Positions 35,850 to 47,965 of a stretch of DNA of 64,000 bases are shown here, piece by piece. Within the stretch, counting starts at the first letter, position 1; every line of letters starts with the position of its first letter. A program made the position numbers and the translations under genes. Under the pieces are notes generated by a model that worked only from the letters and a program-made list of their open reading frames with translations, was not told the origin of the DNA and did no database searches. The stretch covers positions 1 to 64,000 of the forward strand of contig CAUYUJ010019282.1 of NCBI GenBank assembly GCA_963575745.1, written 5' to 3'. The stretch is from Prorocentrum cordatum. Its lineage: Eukaryota; Sar; Dinophyceae; Prorocentrales; Prorocentraceae.

Positions 35850-36225
35850 CAGCCACTCGGCTCTTGCGAGTCCGCCCTCATGACAAAGGGCAACCTTCAC
35901 ATGGGGACACTCAATGGGGTGTTGATTGAGAACGCCCCATGTGGCTGGTGGCAGGAACGGACGAGGGGGGGCGGATAGAGGAGCAGGACGAGCACTGGCA
36001 GGGGATATGCACCAGGAGAGAGATCTCATGGAGGAAGAGGAGGGGAGGGGACGAGAGCCACTCATAATTAAGCGCACGCAGGCCCACGCACGTGCTCCAT
36101 TTCTCAGCGACCGCCGCGCCGCCATGAGAACTGTCGCACCACCGCCGCTAATGCGGCGGATGCGTGACCTCTCCCATCCCTGTCCTGCGCTGTTTCTGCT
36201 ACCGCCCTCCCCCCTTCCAGCCAAG
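35850..36225. pseudogene. composite of duplicated fragments
   Basis: 35,865-35,955 copies part of the ~830-codon gene (29,395-29,490; WSVLNQLPIDCPHVKVAL becomes WGVLNQHPIECPHVKVAL, then shifts frame). The adjoining 35,975-36,225 copies the intergenic block 27,600-27,860. The two source pieces are not adjacent in that order, so this is a rearranged duplicate. Confidence 0.75.
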
Positions 36226-36700
36226 CTCGGGTTTCATGCTCGGAGACGGGCGCGGCTGGCGGCTCTTAGTGCGGGTGCGCGTGCTGCCTCCAATTCCTCA
36301 TCCCCCTCCTCCTCCTCTCCTCATCCCCCCTCCTCTTCCTCCTCGTCCTCCTCTATCGGCCCAGCTCCGATCGCCGCTCAGCTCTCCTGGTGCGGCTGGC
36401 GGCAAAAGTACCGAATATTGCCTGGGATGTCCTTCACCTTCTTCTTCGACATCTCAAGCATCATCTTGCCCATCTCCTCGGTGCGGCGCGCCTCCTCCAT
36501 CATCTGCCGCGCCTGGTCGACGAGCATCTGGCCCTTCACTCCAACGGCGCGCGCATGGCGGCAACGATTGCGCCACTGGAGAAACCGCACAACCATGGTC
36601 GCCCAGTGCCAAACACTGCCCTCCGTCGTGATGAGCTCGAAGTCATCGACGTCGTACTTGCCCGCGATGCTCGCCATAGCGGCGCAAAAACCGCGAAGGA
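36226..36700 (-). CDS. possible small ORF, unknown (99 codons)
   Basis: The frame 36,677-36,378 starts MASIAGKYDVDDFELI and includes VWHWATMVVRFLQWRNR and a charged helix rich in Met/Lys/Glu. Composition is protein-like and not repeat-derived, but there is no family match I can name. It follows the duplicated Cys-containing segment and may be its next exon. Confidence 0.35.
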
Positions 36701-37690
36701 GCCTCCTCTGGCAGTCCCCGCTGCTGCGGAGACTTCGGCAGAGGCTCCTGCGCGGCTCCAGTCGCGGAGGCGGGCGGGCGCGGCGGGAGGCAGACCTGCA
36801 ACGGCTGCGGCTTCACTTTATCGCATTTCCATCCCTCCCTGCACTCACATGGCTTTTCCCATTGCGCCAGTCTGCTGCTCCCACTTCTGAACTACCTCAT
36901 CCCTTCTACCTCCATCTGTACCCTCCTCTTCCTGTTCAATCCTCCCTCCTCCCTCCACCGTGCTCATTTCTCTTTACTCCCTTCTCTGCTCCTCCTACGT
37001 GGGGCGTTTCACGACAACGACGACGACGATGACCACGACGGCGACAACGAGGGCGACGACGACCACGACGACGACGACGAGGACGATGACCACGACGGCG
37101 ACCAGCGACGACGACTAGCGACGACAACGACCGACGACGACGACGCCGACCACGACGACGACGGCGACGACGACAACGAGCGACGACGACAACGACAATC
37201 GACGCCGACGAGGAACGACGACGACGAACGAGGACGACGATTACGACGACGAGATGACGAAGGTTCGAAGATCGAACCTCGAAGTGCGAAGCCTTCGAAA
37301 TTCAAACTGCAACCTTCGAACTCCGAACTTCAAACTTCGAACTGCGAACTTCGCTGGGGTGCCAGGGATGCAATGGGATGGAGGGAAAAATGGGAAGGAG
37401 AGAACGAGGAAGCGGGAGAGGAAATTGGAGGAGAACGAACAGGCGTGGAGCGACGAGGAACGGGCGGCGAGGAGCCGACGTTGAGGGCGGCGGGATGGGG
37501 GGACAGGGAGGAGAGGGAAGACTTCTTTACGAAGATCGCGCCACGGCGCCTGCACGAGCGCTCCCGATCTCGGCGGCCGACGCGCGCGCCCCTGCAGAAA
37601 TGCAACGCGCCCTTCATTCGAGCCCCGCTGCTGCTGCGGAGCCATCTACTCCGAAACCAAATCGTCTGGGGAGTTATTCGGTCCCAAAAC
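36700..37690. repeat. about 1-kb internal duplication, copy B
   Basis: Partner of 34,800-35,840, with a GAC tract at 37,010-37,250. The hairpin at 37,622 carries an extra CTG triplet compared with its partner at 35,768. Confidence 0.9.
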
Positions 37691-38835
37691 TACTGTTTGC
37701 CACCCGCTGCTGCGGACGCCGAGGGCCTGGTGCTGGACGCCGCGGCCCCGCTGCTGCGGGGCCCCTGAGAGGGCGTCGGCCTCCCCTTCTCTCTGGCGGC
37801 GTCGAACTTGACCTTACGCTCCACACCGAGGTCCTTGTACCAGCGAAAAGTTCCTGACCCGTCGCTCCCGCCCAAACCCGCGGTTGGTGGCCTCACCGTG
37901 TCCGCGTGGGGGACGAGGGGCAGAGCTTCGACCTTCCTGTCGCCCCAGTGCGGGTGTAAACGGACGCCTGTCCCGTCGTCGCGGTGCAACACGAAATCCC
38001 ACATCGGCAGCTTCACTTTCACCCGCTGCCCCGCGAACTGTCGCGCGCGCACAATACTCTGACGCATGTGGTCGTAGCTGTTTGGCCGGACTTCGAGGGA
38101 ACAGCCGATCAGAGCCCCGCTGCTGCGGGGCCCCTCCACGACCTCCCTGATATCTTCCTCCCTGAGCGTCGCCACCATCTCTTGCCACCGCCAAGGGACT
38201 TCCTCGTCGCTTTTGAAACCAAAGCTCGTCCTCGCACCGTGGTCGCAAACAGCGACCATGGTGGGCTTCGCATTGTCAAACCACTTGGCTTCTGACTCGA
38301 ACGGGGCAGTTGGGTCTTCATTCAGATGGCGCCACCATTTCAACGCTTGATTGTGTTGCTTAAACGAAGTGCCGAGCCTCTCTTCATAACTCAAAAAATA
38401 ATTAACATCAAACTTCTCAAAATCCTGGGGCCCGCGCGCCGCCGCCGCTGCGGTGGCGCGGGGCTCCTGCGCCGCAGGCGCGGCTCGGGATCCCGACCCC
38501 TCTCCTGAAACTGTGTTCCCAAGTTCTGGTACGTTTCGGAGGGCAGCCCTCACGAAATTATCGAATTCGGGCTTGCCGAGACCAGGGGCGCGGGGGCTCA
38601 CAACGCTAAGCGCGGCGAAGCGAGACGGCCGTTGAGACGAGACCGCCGCCGCTGCTGCGGCGGCAGGGCCATCGCGCCATTTGGCGTCCTCCGTTGGCGT
38701 GTGCCCGTCTTGTCGCCAGTCTCTCCAACCCCTCGCTGACCAATCATGGCCGTCCTCCCAGCCACGCCAGCCGCTGCTGCGGCTATCCCACCATCCTCCC
38801 GCGCCATCCCATGTGTATCCGCCTGCATCGCCCAT
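37690..38835 (-). CDS. unknown 381-aa protein, first gene of the element
   Basis: The start MGDAGGYTWDGAGG at 38,835 was chosen over upstream in-frame ATGs because the Trp/Gly/Asp-rich N-terminus begins there. A long upstream extension would be low-complexity. A Trp-rich N-terminal segment is followed by Ala-rich hairpin inserts. The body (FDVNYFLSYEERLGTSFKQH, KWWRHLNEDPTAPF, WRWQEMVATLREEDIREVV, VKLPMWDFVLHRDDGTGVRL) is clearly non-repetitive. Hairpins are translated in two different frames (PRSSG and AAAG). I do not recognise the family. It is the gene nearest the right TIR, about 420 bp from the right palindrome cluster. Confidence 0.62.
   Translation of the reverse strand: MGDAGGYTWDGAGGWWDSRSSGWRGWEDGHDWSARGWRDWRQDGHTPTEDAKWRDGPAAAAAAAVSSQRPSRFAALSVVSPRAPGLGKPEFDNFVRAALRNVPELGNTVSGEGSGSRAAPAAQEPRATAAAAARGPQDFEKFDVNYFLSYEERLGTSFKQHNQALKWWRHLNEDPTAPFESEAKWFDNAKPTMVAVCDHGARTSFGFKSDEEVPWRWQEMVATLREEDIREVVEGPRSSGALIGCSLEVRPNSYDHMRQSIVRARQFAGQRVKVKLPMWDFVLHRDDGTGVRLHPHWGDRKVEALPLVPHADTVRPPTAGLGGSDGSGTFRWYKDLGVERKVKFDAAREKGRPTPSQGPRSSGAAASSTRPSASAAAGGKQ
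37744..37763 (+). repeat. family hairpin with GGCCCCGC/GCGGGGCC stem
   Basis: Perfect 8-bp stem with TGCT loop, translated as GPRSSGA near the C-terminus of the first gene. Confidence 0.95.
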
Positions 38836-39255
38836 TGCAAGACGATGGCGCAGGCGCGCGTTAGGCCGCGACGGGCCCAGCTGCACCGGTGCTCGCGGGC
38901 GATCCCACGGGCGCGGGGTGGTTTGAGCATAGCGGCGGCGGACGACGCGACGTGATTGGACGGCGGAGAACTTGAAAGGAAGGGGGGTTGGAAACGAATG
39001 AACGAAGTGGACGAAGAGCGGAAATCGAACCAGAGGGAGGCGAAAAAAGAGCGGAAAAGAATAAGGACATGCAGACGAAGGAGAGTGACGAGGTAGATGG
39101 CGGGCCAGAACGGCAACGGAGGATAATGTGGTGGAAATTGTGAAAAGGACGCATGGAACAACACGACGAGGATCACAGACGCAAAGATGATGAGCGCAGT
39201 GGTAGCATGACATATCCGAAATCAAGAAGCAGGATGAGGAGGAACGGGATGACGA
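38836..39255 (-). promoter_or_regulatory. upstream region of the first gene
   Basis: About 420 bp between the first gene and the right palindrome cluster. Purine-rich on the plus strand, hence pyrimidine-rich in the mRNA sense around 39,000-39,060. No defined promoter motif is seen. Confidence 0.35.
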
Positions 39256-39371
39256 GCAACTCTGTCGCAGAGAGCCTCCGAACGCACCCCCTCTGTCACA
39301 GAGGGCCTCCGAACGCACCCCCTCTGTCACAGAGGGGGTCCGAAAAACACCCCCTCTGTCACAGAGGGGGG
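39256..39371. repeat. right subterminal palindrome cluster (3-4 units)
   Basis: CCCCCTCTGTCACAGAGGG units with CTCCGAACGCA spacers, abutting the right TIR. The outermost internal unit (39,258) is diverged. Confidence 0.92.
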
Positions 39372-39403
39372 AAATGATCACTTTAATGCGGCTTCTGGAT
39401 TAG
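39372..39403 (-). repeat. right terminal inverted repeat
   Basis: Exact reverse complement of 15,185-15,216. Confidence 0.92.
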
Positions 39404-40341
39404 TCTATAGGCCCTGGCTGGCGCAACCTCTCCCCCCGGGTCGATGCGCCGAACACGTGCAGCACAGCTCCCCATCCGCTCCTCCCCCGCAACACGCCCG
39501 CCCGCCCCGCCGCCCCCTGCCCCGCCGGCAAGGGCCCGGCCCCCCAGCGCACACACCGAGTCGTCTGGCCACTGACGGGAGCTCGGCGTGTGGGCGCCGC
39601 AGCTTCCCGACCTGTGGGGCGCTGGAGCGCCCAAGGTCGGGCCTGTCCCCCCAGAGGGAGATTTTGGGCGAAAGATTAGCAAATACTGAAGGAATACGCC
39701 CAGAATGGCCAAATAATACGCCCCATATGGTCACAAAAAATAAAGGGTTCCTCCTGTAGAGGAATCGGCCCGACTTAACTCTACTCCGACGTCGCATCTG
39801 TGATGGTGATGGCACGGGCCCCTGGGGATCTCAACCCGTGCCCCGGGCACAGCCTTCCAGCCTGGGTCGACTCGGGATGGACGGGGGCAAAAACGAGCGC
39901 GACAGACTGATTGTGTCGACGGCCCCAGGGCCAGGCAACGGGCTCCAGAGGCCGAACATATGTAAAAAGGCCGTGATGATTGATGCGCTGCCTGGAGATC
40001 AAGAGTCAGGAGTGCTCGCCGGCCGATGCCCCTTCCAGATACGCGATGCCCTGATGTTCAACCCGCGGTCCCCAAAGTCCTGACCCTCTCACCGCGGTGA
40101 GTCTTTCATCTCGGACCACTTTTTGACGGTCCTGGAGCCTGGTCAGGGCGCCCCAGGGCCGAAAAGAACACAACAACTCCCGGTTTGTTCCAGACGTTGC
40201 ATCGCCTGCGCGTGCGACCGGGAAGGAAAAACGTTTGGTGCGCGGCTTTCGCGGGCCGCTGGGGGGTGGGGCACGACCCAAGCGCGCAGGCCGCTGCTGG
40301 GGGGCCCCCGCGGGCCTCAGGCACTTTGAAAGGGGCCCAGG

Positions 40342-40345
<4 letters not shown>
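39404..40345. other. no gene seen
   Basis: Flank of the element. No domain or repeat array is recognised. Confidence 0.55.
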
Positions 40346-40377
<32 letters not shown>

Positions 40378-40395
40378 AACAAACAAAACAAAAAA
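40346..40395. repeat. CA microsatellite followed by CAAA run
   Basis: About 14 CA units, then CAAACAAACAAA. Confidence 0.95.
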
Positions 40396-40561
40396 AACAT
40401 GATCCCCTATATTTGCCAATATTTCCTCTATTTTCGTCGTCCACCACCCCACTTCCCATACTGCCCCATGTCTTCTTTGAAGTCGACATTTAATTGTGTC
40501 TGTGCGTTGCTTCCCCTCCTGACATCTACTGACCTGAGCCAAGCCAAACCTGGGCCATTCA

Positions 40562-40620
40562 GGCCTTGCAGGATCCTGCAGAATCCTGCAGAATCCTGCA
40601 GGCTCCTGCGCCCGAGCCCG
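40562..40620. repeat. CCTGCAGAAT tandem repeat
   Basis: Four or five units of about 10 bp (TCCTGCAGAA). Confidence 0.8.
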
Positions 40621-40659
40621 GGTCCATGCAGCCCCGGCTCTGCAGGATCCTGCAAGAGC

Positions 40660-40862
40660 CTGGCGCTCTGACTCACCCTCGCTTGCATCGGCCCCCGTCT
40701 CCGGAGCCCCGAGGGCCCGCACCCGAGGCCACCCCGGCAGAGGGCCACTCTTGAGCGTAGACCTGGCGCTCTGACTCACCCTCGCTTGCATCGGCCCCCG
40801 TCTCCGGAGCCCCGAGGGCCCGCACCCGAGGCCACCCCGGCAGAGGGCCGCTCTTCAGCGTG
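40660..40862. repeat. about 104-bp direct tandem duplication
   Basis: The segment starting CTGGCGCTCTGACTCACCCT is repeated almost exactly at 40,660 and 40,764. Confidence 0.9.
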
Positions 40863-43165
40863 GCCGATGGCGCGCCTCTGGACTCGGCTCCGCGGCAGAC
40901 CAGGCGGCGCGCGGGGGGGGGGAGGGGGCACACCGCGCTCCGCCGGGGCCCGCCTCCCCCCCCCCACCCGCCCGCCCGAGCTTCCTCGGAGGCGCCGTCG
41001 TCCTCCAGGGAGCCTGCGGCGGGTCTGGGGGGGGGGAGGAGGGGCGGCGGACAGAAGGCGCCGAACAAGAACGACTGCAAATGGCAACATGAGACGCAGC
41101 GGCCGAATTGTCCGGTACTGTAATGTGGGAGCTGTGAACTGTTTCTGTCATCCTTCAGCGTCGCACCGAGCTCAGCGCAGGCGAAAGGAGGGGAGGGGGG
41201 GGGACTACGAGATATTCCTGCTGGCCCTGGAGCACAGCTCGATGTCTGGGCAGAAAGCTCCAGCACCGACCTGCAACCGAGAGGTTCGCGCACGCGCATA
41301 CACTACGAGGATTCGTAACTTCCCACTAGTCACGTCCGACCCTCAGGTCATGTTGTTCCCATCATACTTAAGGACCACATCCCAGATATAATTTCGAGCA
41401 CCCAGAAAAGTGTCGAAACAGTGTCGAACGAGTATCGCCTCGCAGGGCCCGACACGCGAGAACCCTAAAGTTTCGGTACGCTCTTGGTGCTCAAAATTCT
41501 TTTTGGTGATCGAGGCTAGGAGTAGGCTGGAACATCATAACCCTCAGGCAAACATGTCCAGCTTCAGACGTGGAAGAGCCCCCCCCCGCACAGGCAGAGC
41601 TGAGATTGGAACGCACATGCTGGGAGCGGCAGGAGCTGGAACGGATGCGCCAGGGTGCACGGACCCAGGAGGGTAGACAGGGGAGGAGGGGGCGAGGGGG
41701 TGGTGGTGGTCACTGCATCAGGCAAACAAGGCCCGAGCAGAGCAACACGCACCACGACCACGACGACAACGACGACCACGGCGACGACGACCATGGGGTG
41801 AAGAAGCGGGGAGGCGCACTTGGGCTCCGAGGGGAGATCCCGTGAGGCCGCGGCTGGACGGTTTGTGCGCCTCTGGAGCCCCCCATTCGTGTTCCAGCAG
41901 CGGCACGTTGGCGCCGTCGGGGGCGTGGTCGCCCCCTGCTGGGTGACCGCCACGAGCCTTGGGATTTACGCGGCGGACGCCTCGGGATCCTCCGCTTGGC
42001 AGCGCGCAGCAGCAGGGAGGCGGGCCCTAACCCCCGGCTTTCTGCAGCACATCTAGAGCTTGCGTCGATCTTTGAGGGCACCAGGGCCCCAAGCCAGGCG
42101 AGAACGCCTGGAGTGCAAAGACTGCCTGCGACTTCATAAGAGGCGAAGGGAGGAAGGAGCCGAGAACCTCCTCCTCTCTCTCCTTCTCGCGCTCCCCTCA
42201 GCTCGGAGTTCCCGGCATCGCAACACGTTCACACCAGTCGTCATCGCCGGGTCTCGAGCCCCTGGCGCCAGGGCCATCACGCATCGATCCGGCTCCAGAA
42301 GTGCCGCGTGAAGATGGGGGGCAGGGTCGCGGTCATCACCTGTGTCATCACGCTGCAGTGCTATACCTATCTCGCGACGTCGGAGCTCCGGGATCCTCGA
42401 TCCTCAATCCTCGGCCCTGGGCCCCAGGGGCTCTCACAGGGGCCTGTCTTTCATCACCCCGCGAAGTCTTTTTGTTCGGCGGCCCCAGGGCCCGAAGACT
42501 ACCCTAGGAGCCCGACAACGCAAAACAAGTTGCAGGACCAAATTCCTCCAAGACCTCTCCCCGGATCTCCGACGTCGATATTTTGTCACAACATGGGCCT
42601 CTGAAACTCTCTGTTGGTAGCCCGCAGAGGCCATGGCACCGCTTCCGGACGCCGAGCGCGTACTGGGACCGTCGGGGGAGAGGACTACGATGTGAATGGG
42701 GGACGTCTGTACTTTTTGGCTGGCGCCTCGACCCTTCAAGCTGGCGCGCTAAGAAAAATGCCCTGCAAAGACTGCGGAAGCATACGATGTGCGTGATCGC
42801 TGTACCTAGTGAGTGCGTGTACCATGCTTACATACATACATACAGAGAGAGGCACGTATGATCCAACGCTGCATTTGGTGAGTATGGAAGGAAAGCGAAA
42901 AGGAAGGAAAAGGTAGAGCAAGTTATTCTACACAAAAACTGCCCTTCGTGATATTGTATTGGCGGCGCCCGGACCGCAGGGCAGATCCCGTCTCAAACCC
43001 CTGACATCATCATAGGTCCCAACCATCCTGTGGTGTTGGGTCCTCGTTTTGAAGAGACAGCGCCCCGCGTCCCACCTTCCTCCTCCTTCCTCCTCCTTCC
43101 TCCTTCCTCCTTCCTCCTCCTCCTCCCCCTCCTCCTCCCACTCCTCCCTCCTCCCCCTCTTCCCT
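40863..43165. other. no gene seen
   Basis: GC-rich sequence with a CGA tract at about 41,755-41,795, an ATAC run near 42,830 and a TCCTCC tract at 43,078-43,160. No supported coding region. Confidence 0.55.
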
Positions 43166-44935
43166 GCGTTTCACCCACCCAGGGCAGCGCTTCGCAGCCT
43201 CATAGGGAGCTCCACCGAAGGTCCCAGTGGCACAGCCCGCATACGGTTCCCCCACCCAGCGCAGCGTTTCGTACCCCCATAGGGAGCTCCACCGAAGGTC
43301 CCAGTGGCACAGCCCGCAAGCGGTTCCCCCACCCAGGGCAGCGTTTCGTAGCCCCATAGGAAGCTCCACCGAAGGTCCCAGTGGCACAGTCCGCATGCGG
43401 TTCCCCCACCCAGGGCAGCGCTTCGGGCCCCATGGGAGCTAACCCGAAGGTCCCAGTGGCACAGCCCGCATGCGGTTCCCCACCACAGGGCAGCAGTGTT
43501 CGTAGCCCATAGGGAGCTTCTCACCGAAAGGTCCCAGTTGGTACAGCCCGCATGCGGTCATCCCCCAACCGAGGGCAGAGGATTTCGCTAGCACCCCAAT
43601 AGGGAGCTCACACCGAAGGTCCCAGGATGGCACAAGCCCGCATGCGGTTCCCCCACCCAGGGCAGGCGCTTTCGTAGCCCCACAAGGAGCTCCAACCGTA
43701 AGGTCTCAGTGGCACAGCCCCGCAGCGGTTCCCCCACCCAGGGCAGCGCTTCGTGGACCCATAGGGAGCTCCACCGAAGGTCCCAGTGGCACAGCCCGCA
43801 TGCGGTTCCCCCACCCAGGGCAGCAGTTCATAGCCCCATAGGGAGCTCCGCCGAAGGTCCCAGTGGCACAGCCCGCATGCGGTTCCCCCACCCAGGGCAG
43901 CGTTTCGTACCCTCATAGAAAGCTCCACCGAAGGTCCCAGTGGCACAGCCCGCATGCGGTTCCCCCACCCAGGGCAGCGTTTCGTGGCCCCATAGGGAGC
44001 TCCACCGAAGGTACCCTGTGGCACAGCCCGCATGCGGTTCCCCCACCCAGGGCAGCGTTTCGGGCCCCATAGGGAGCTCCACCGGAAAGTCCTTAGTGGC
44101 ACAACCCGCCATGCGGTTCACCACCCAGGGCAACGTTCGTGGCCCAATTGGGGCGCTCAACAAGTCCCAGTGGACAGGCCCGCATGCGGTTCCCCCACCC
44201 AGGGCAGCGTTTCTTAGCCCCATAGGGAGCTCCACCGAAGGCCCCAGTGGGGGTGTTCGCATGCGGTTCCCCCACCCAGGGCAGCGTTTCGTGGCCCCAT
44301 AGGGAGCTCCACCGAAGGTTCCAGTGGCACAGCCCGCATGCGGTTCCCCCACCCAGGGCAGCGCTTCGTGGCCTCATAGGGAGCTCCACCGAAGGTCCCA
44401 GTGGCACAGCCCACATGCGGTTCCCACGCCCAGGGCAGCGCTTCGTGGCCCCATAGGGAGCTCCACCGAAGGTCCCAGTGGCACAGCCCGCAAGCGGTTC
44501 CCCCACCCAGGGCAGCGTGTCGTAGCCCCATAGGGAGCTCCACCGAAGGTCCCCAGTGGGGAGCATGCGGTTCCCTCCACCCAGGGCTGCGTTTCGTGGC
44601 CCCATGGGGAGCTCCACCGAAGGCCCCAGTGGCGCAGTTCGCATGCGCCCCCCCCCCCACCCAGGGCAGCGTTTCGTGGCCCCATAGGTAGCTCCACCGA
44701 AGGTCCCAGTGGCGCAGTTCGCATGCGTCCCCCCCCACCCAGCACAGCGTTTCGTGGCCCCATAGGGAGCTCCACCGAAGGTCCCAGTGGCGCACTTCGC
44801 ATGCGTCCCCCCCACCCAGGGCAGCGCTTCGTGGCCCCATAGAGAGCTCCACCGAAGGTCTCAGTGGCGCAGTTCGCATGCGTCCCCCCCCACCCAGTAC
44901 AGCGTTTCGTGTCCCCATACGGGGCTCCCCCGAAT
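43166..44935. repeat. 77-bp minisatellite, about 23 copies
   Basis: The consensus includes GTGGCCCCATAGGGAGCTCC, then ACCGAAGGTCCCAGTGGCAC, AGCCCGCATGCGGTTCCCCC and ACCCAGGGCAGCGTTTC. The period is exact over many units (for example phase points 43,863, 43,940, 44,247, 44,324, 44,401). Because 77 is not a multiple of three, the minus-strand frames rotate, and all are largely stop-free. Units between about 43,490 and 43,720 carry many single-base insertions. Confidence 0.97.
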
Positions 44936-45369
44936 GCGATACCCACAACTGCATATGGTTGGGTCCTTCGCCAGGCTAATGTTAAGCGACGTGGAGGTCA
45001 GGATGGCGGGTGCGGCCAAATCCGCTCAAAATCTGTCCCCGGACACCTCCCGGGATCCATCCAGGGATCCGTTTTCGAGGCGACTGTTCTTCTCGACGTT
45101 CCCGTGATTCTTGTCCTGTCTTGCTTTGGTTGCTTCCTTGTGTCTCGCGGTGCGGGCTGTTCCGTAAAATCCCCTTTCACGGATCTGCTGTCCGCCGGCC
45201 CGCCTGTGGGGCCACCAGGCTGTAGGGCGAAGTTGCTGCTCCCTGCACCAGTTGCAGTTTCAAGTCTCAAATGCTACAGTCCTGATTTCTGCTCCCTATT
45301 ATTGCACATGGTTGAAGTCCGCGCGAGGGGTGGGGGCCCCAAGGCACCCAGTCACCACGCCCGCATCGC
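44936..45369. other. no gene seen
   Basis: Unique-looking spacer between the 77-bp array and the CAT tract. Confidence 0.6.
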
Positions 45370-45930
<561 letters not shown>

Positions 45931-46390
45931 ATCGCCGGCACTGGCCAGAGGCCACTACAATACCCCATTATAGTATGAAGGGGGCTGGCTGCAGGGGGCG
46001 AAACCCTTACGGAGAAGAAGACTGCAATAGCATTCAGGTCCTATACCAAATTAACATGCGAACCCAGACAAAATACTACATGTGTAGTCACAGAGATAAA
46101 CGGTATGCACATGCCTACAAATGGAACCCGAGTGTAAAGCCGCGCGAAGAGGAATCTATGTGTTACCCTCACAATAGCCACACAATAGGGTCTCTCTGTG
46201 TAACCCATTCAAACTGTAAATCGACAATCGACTATTATCCCAGCAAAGCAACCTAACAGCGATGAGTAGGAGCATATCTGGAAGCATTCCCCTTAAGATT
46301 CAGATGAGAATCCAGTTGTAGAATTCTGCTGTTCTCGCAGTCGTAGTCGCATTCGCGATGACAGTCGCAGTGGCAACGGCCATCGCAGTC
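45931..46390. other. AT-richer spacer, no gene seen
   Basis: Lower GC than the surroundings. No domain in any frame. Confidence 0.6.
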
Positions 46391-47605
46391 AAAGCCTCAG
46401 CCTCAGCCTGCCTCAGCCTCAGCCTCAGCCTGCCTCAGCCTCAGCCTGCCTCAGCCTCAGCCTCAGCCTGCTTCAGCCTCAGCCTCAGTCTGCCTTCAGC
46501 CATCGGCCTCAGCCTCAGCCTGCCTCAGCCTCAGCCTGCATCAGCCTCAGCCTCAGCCTCAGCCTGCCTCAGCATCAGCCTGCCTCAGCCTCAGCCTCAG
46601 CCTGCCTCAGCCTCAGCCTCATCCTGCTTCAGCCTCAACCTCAGTCTGCCTTCAGCCTTCAGCCTCGGCCTCAGCCTCAGCCTGCCTCAGCCTCAGCCTG
46701 CATCAGCCTCAGCCTCAGCCTCAGCCTGCCTCAGCATCAGCCTGCCTCAGCCTCAGCCTCAGCCTGCCTCAGCCTCAGCTCAGCCTGCTTCAGCCTCAGC
46801 CTCAGTCTGCCTTCAGCCTCGGCCTCAGCCTCAGCCTGCCTCAGCCTCAGCCTGCCTCAGCCTCAGCCTGCATCTGATTCCAGCCTCTGCTCTGCCCTGC
46901 CTTCAAGCCTCAGCCTCAGCTCAGCCTCAGCCTCAGCCTTCATGCCTGCTCAGCCTCAGCCTAGGCCTCGCTTCAGGCCCAACCTCAGTCTGCCGGCGGC
47001 CTTCGGCCTCAGCCTCAGCCTTCCTCAGCCTCAGCCTTGGCCTCAGCCTATAGCCTCTGGCCTCAGCTTGCCTCAGCATACAAAATGCCTCAGCCTCAAG
47101 CCTTAGCATCAGCCTCAGACTCAGCCTCTGCCTCAGCAATCAGGCATCAGCCTGCCTCAGCCTCAGCCTCAGCCTTGCTCAGCCTCAGGCCTCAGCCTGC
47201 TTCAGCCTCAGACTCAACAGTCTGCCTTCAGCCTCGGCCTCAGCCTCAGACTGCTCTGCCCTCAGCCTGCATCAGCCTCAGCCTCTGCCTCAGCTCTCCT
47301 GCCTCTGCAAGCTGCCTCGCCCATCAGGGCTTAGCCTCAGCCTCAGCCTCAGCCTGCTTCAGCCTCAGCCTCAGTCTGCCTTCAGCCTCGGCCTCTGCCT
47401 CAGCCTGCCTCAGCCTCAGCCTGCATCAGCCTCAGCCTCAGCCTCAGCCTGCCTCAGCATCAGCCTGCCTCAGCCTCAGCCTCAGCCTGCCTCAGCCTCA
47501 GCCTCAGCCTGCTTCAGCCTCAGCCTCAGTCTGCCTGCAGCCTCGGCCTCAGCCTCAGCCTGCCTCAGCCTCAGCCTGCCTCAGCCTCAGCCTCAGCCTG
47601 CCTCG
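46391..47605. repeat. CCTCAG hexanucleotide array with higher-order pattern
   Basis: Units of AGCCTC with regularly placed GCCTGCCTCAG and TCTGCCTTCAG variants give a longer period of roughly 180-200 bp between similar blocks. The right part is more irregular (46,860-47,330). Confidence 0.95.
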
Positions 47606-47965
47606 GCATTCAAAATGTGGCCCGGGAATAGAGTTCTGGGAACTCGAAAAACACGAAGTGGCCTACAGTTGGCTCCGAGCATTCAAAATCATGTCCAGGA
47701 ATGGAGTATTGGGAACTCGAAGACCACGAAGTGGCCTACAGTTGGCTCCGGGCATTCAAAATCATGCCCAGGAATGGAGTTCTGGGAACTCGAAGACCAC
47801 GAAGTGGCCTACGGTTGGCTCTGGGCATTCAAAATCATGCCCAGGAATGAAGTTCTTGGAACTCGAAGACCACGAAGTGGCCTACAGTTGGCTCTGGGCA
47901 TTCAAAATCATGCCCAGGAATGGAGTTCTGGGAACTCGAAGACCACGAAGTGGCCTACAGTTGGC
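47606..47965. repeat. 73-bp tandem repeat, about 5 copies
   Basis: Unit ATTCAAAATCATGCCCAGGA, then ATGGAGTTCTGGGAACTCGA, AGACCACGAAGTGGCCTACA and GTTGGCTCTGGGC. Copies begin at 47,608, 47,681, 47,754 and 47,827, exactly 73 bp apart. Confidence 0.97.

Noticed and set aside
40263-40330. Extra copy of the mini-hairpin outside the element (GCCGCTGCTGGGGGGC)
   Set aside because: Contains GCTGCT but lacks the GCG right arm, so it does not form the family stem.
43166-44935. CRISPR-like array
   Set aside because: The full 77-bp unit repeats with no unique spacers, so it is an ordinary minisatellite.
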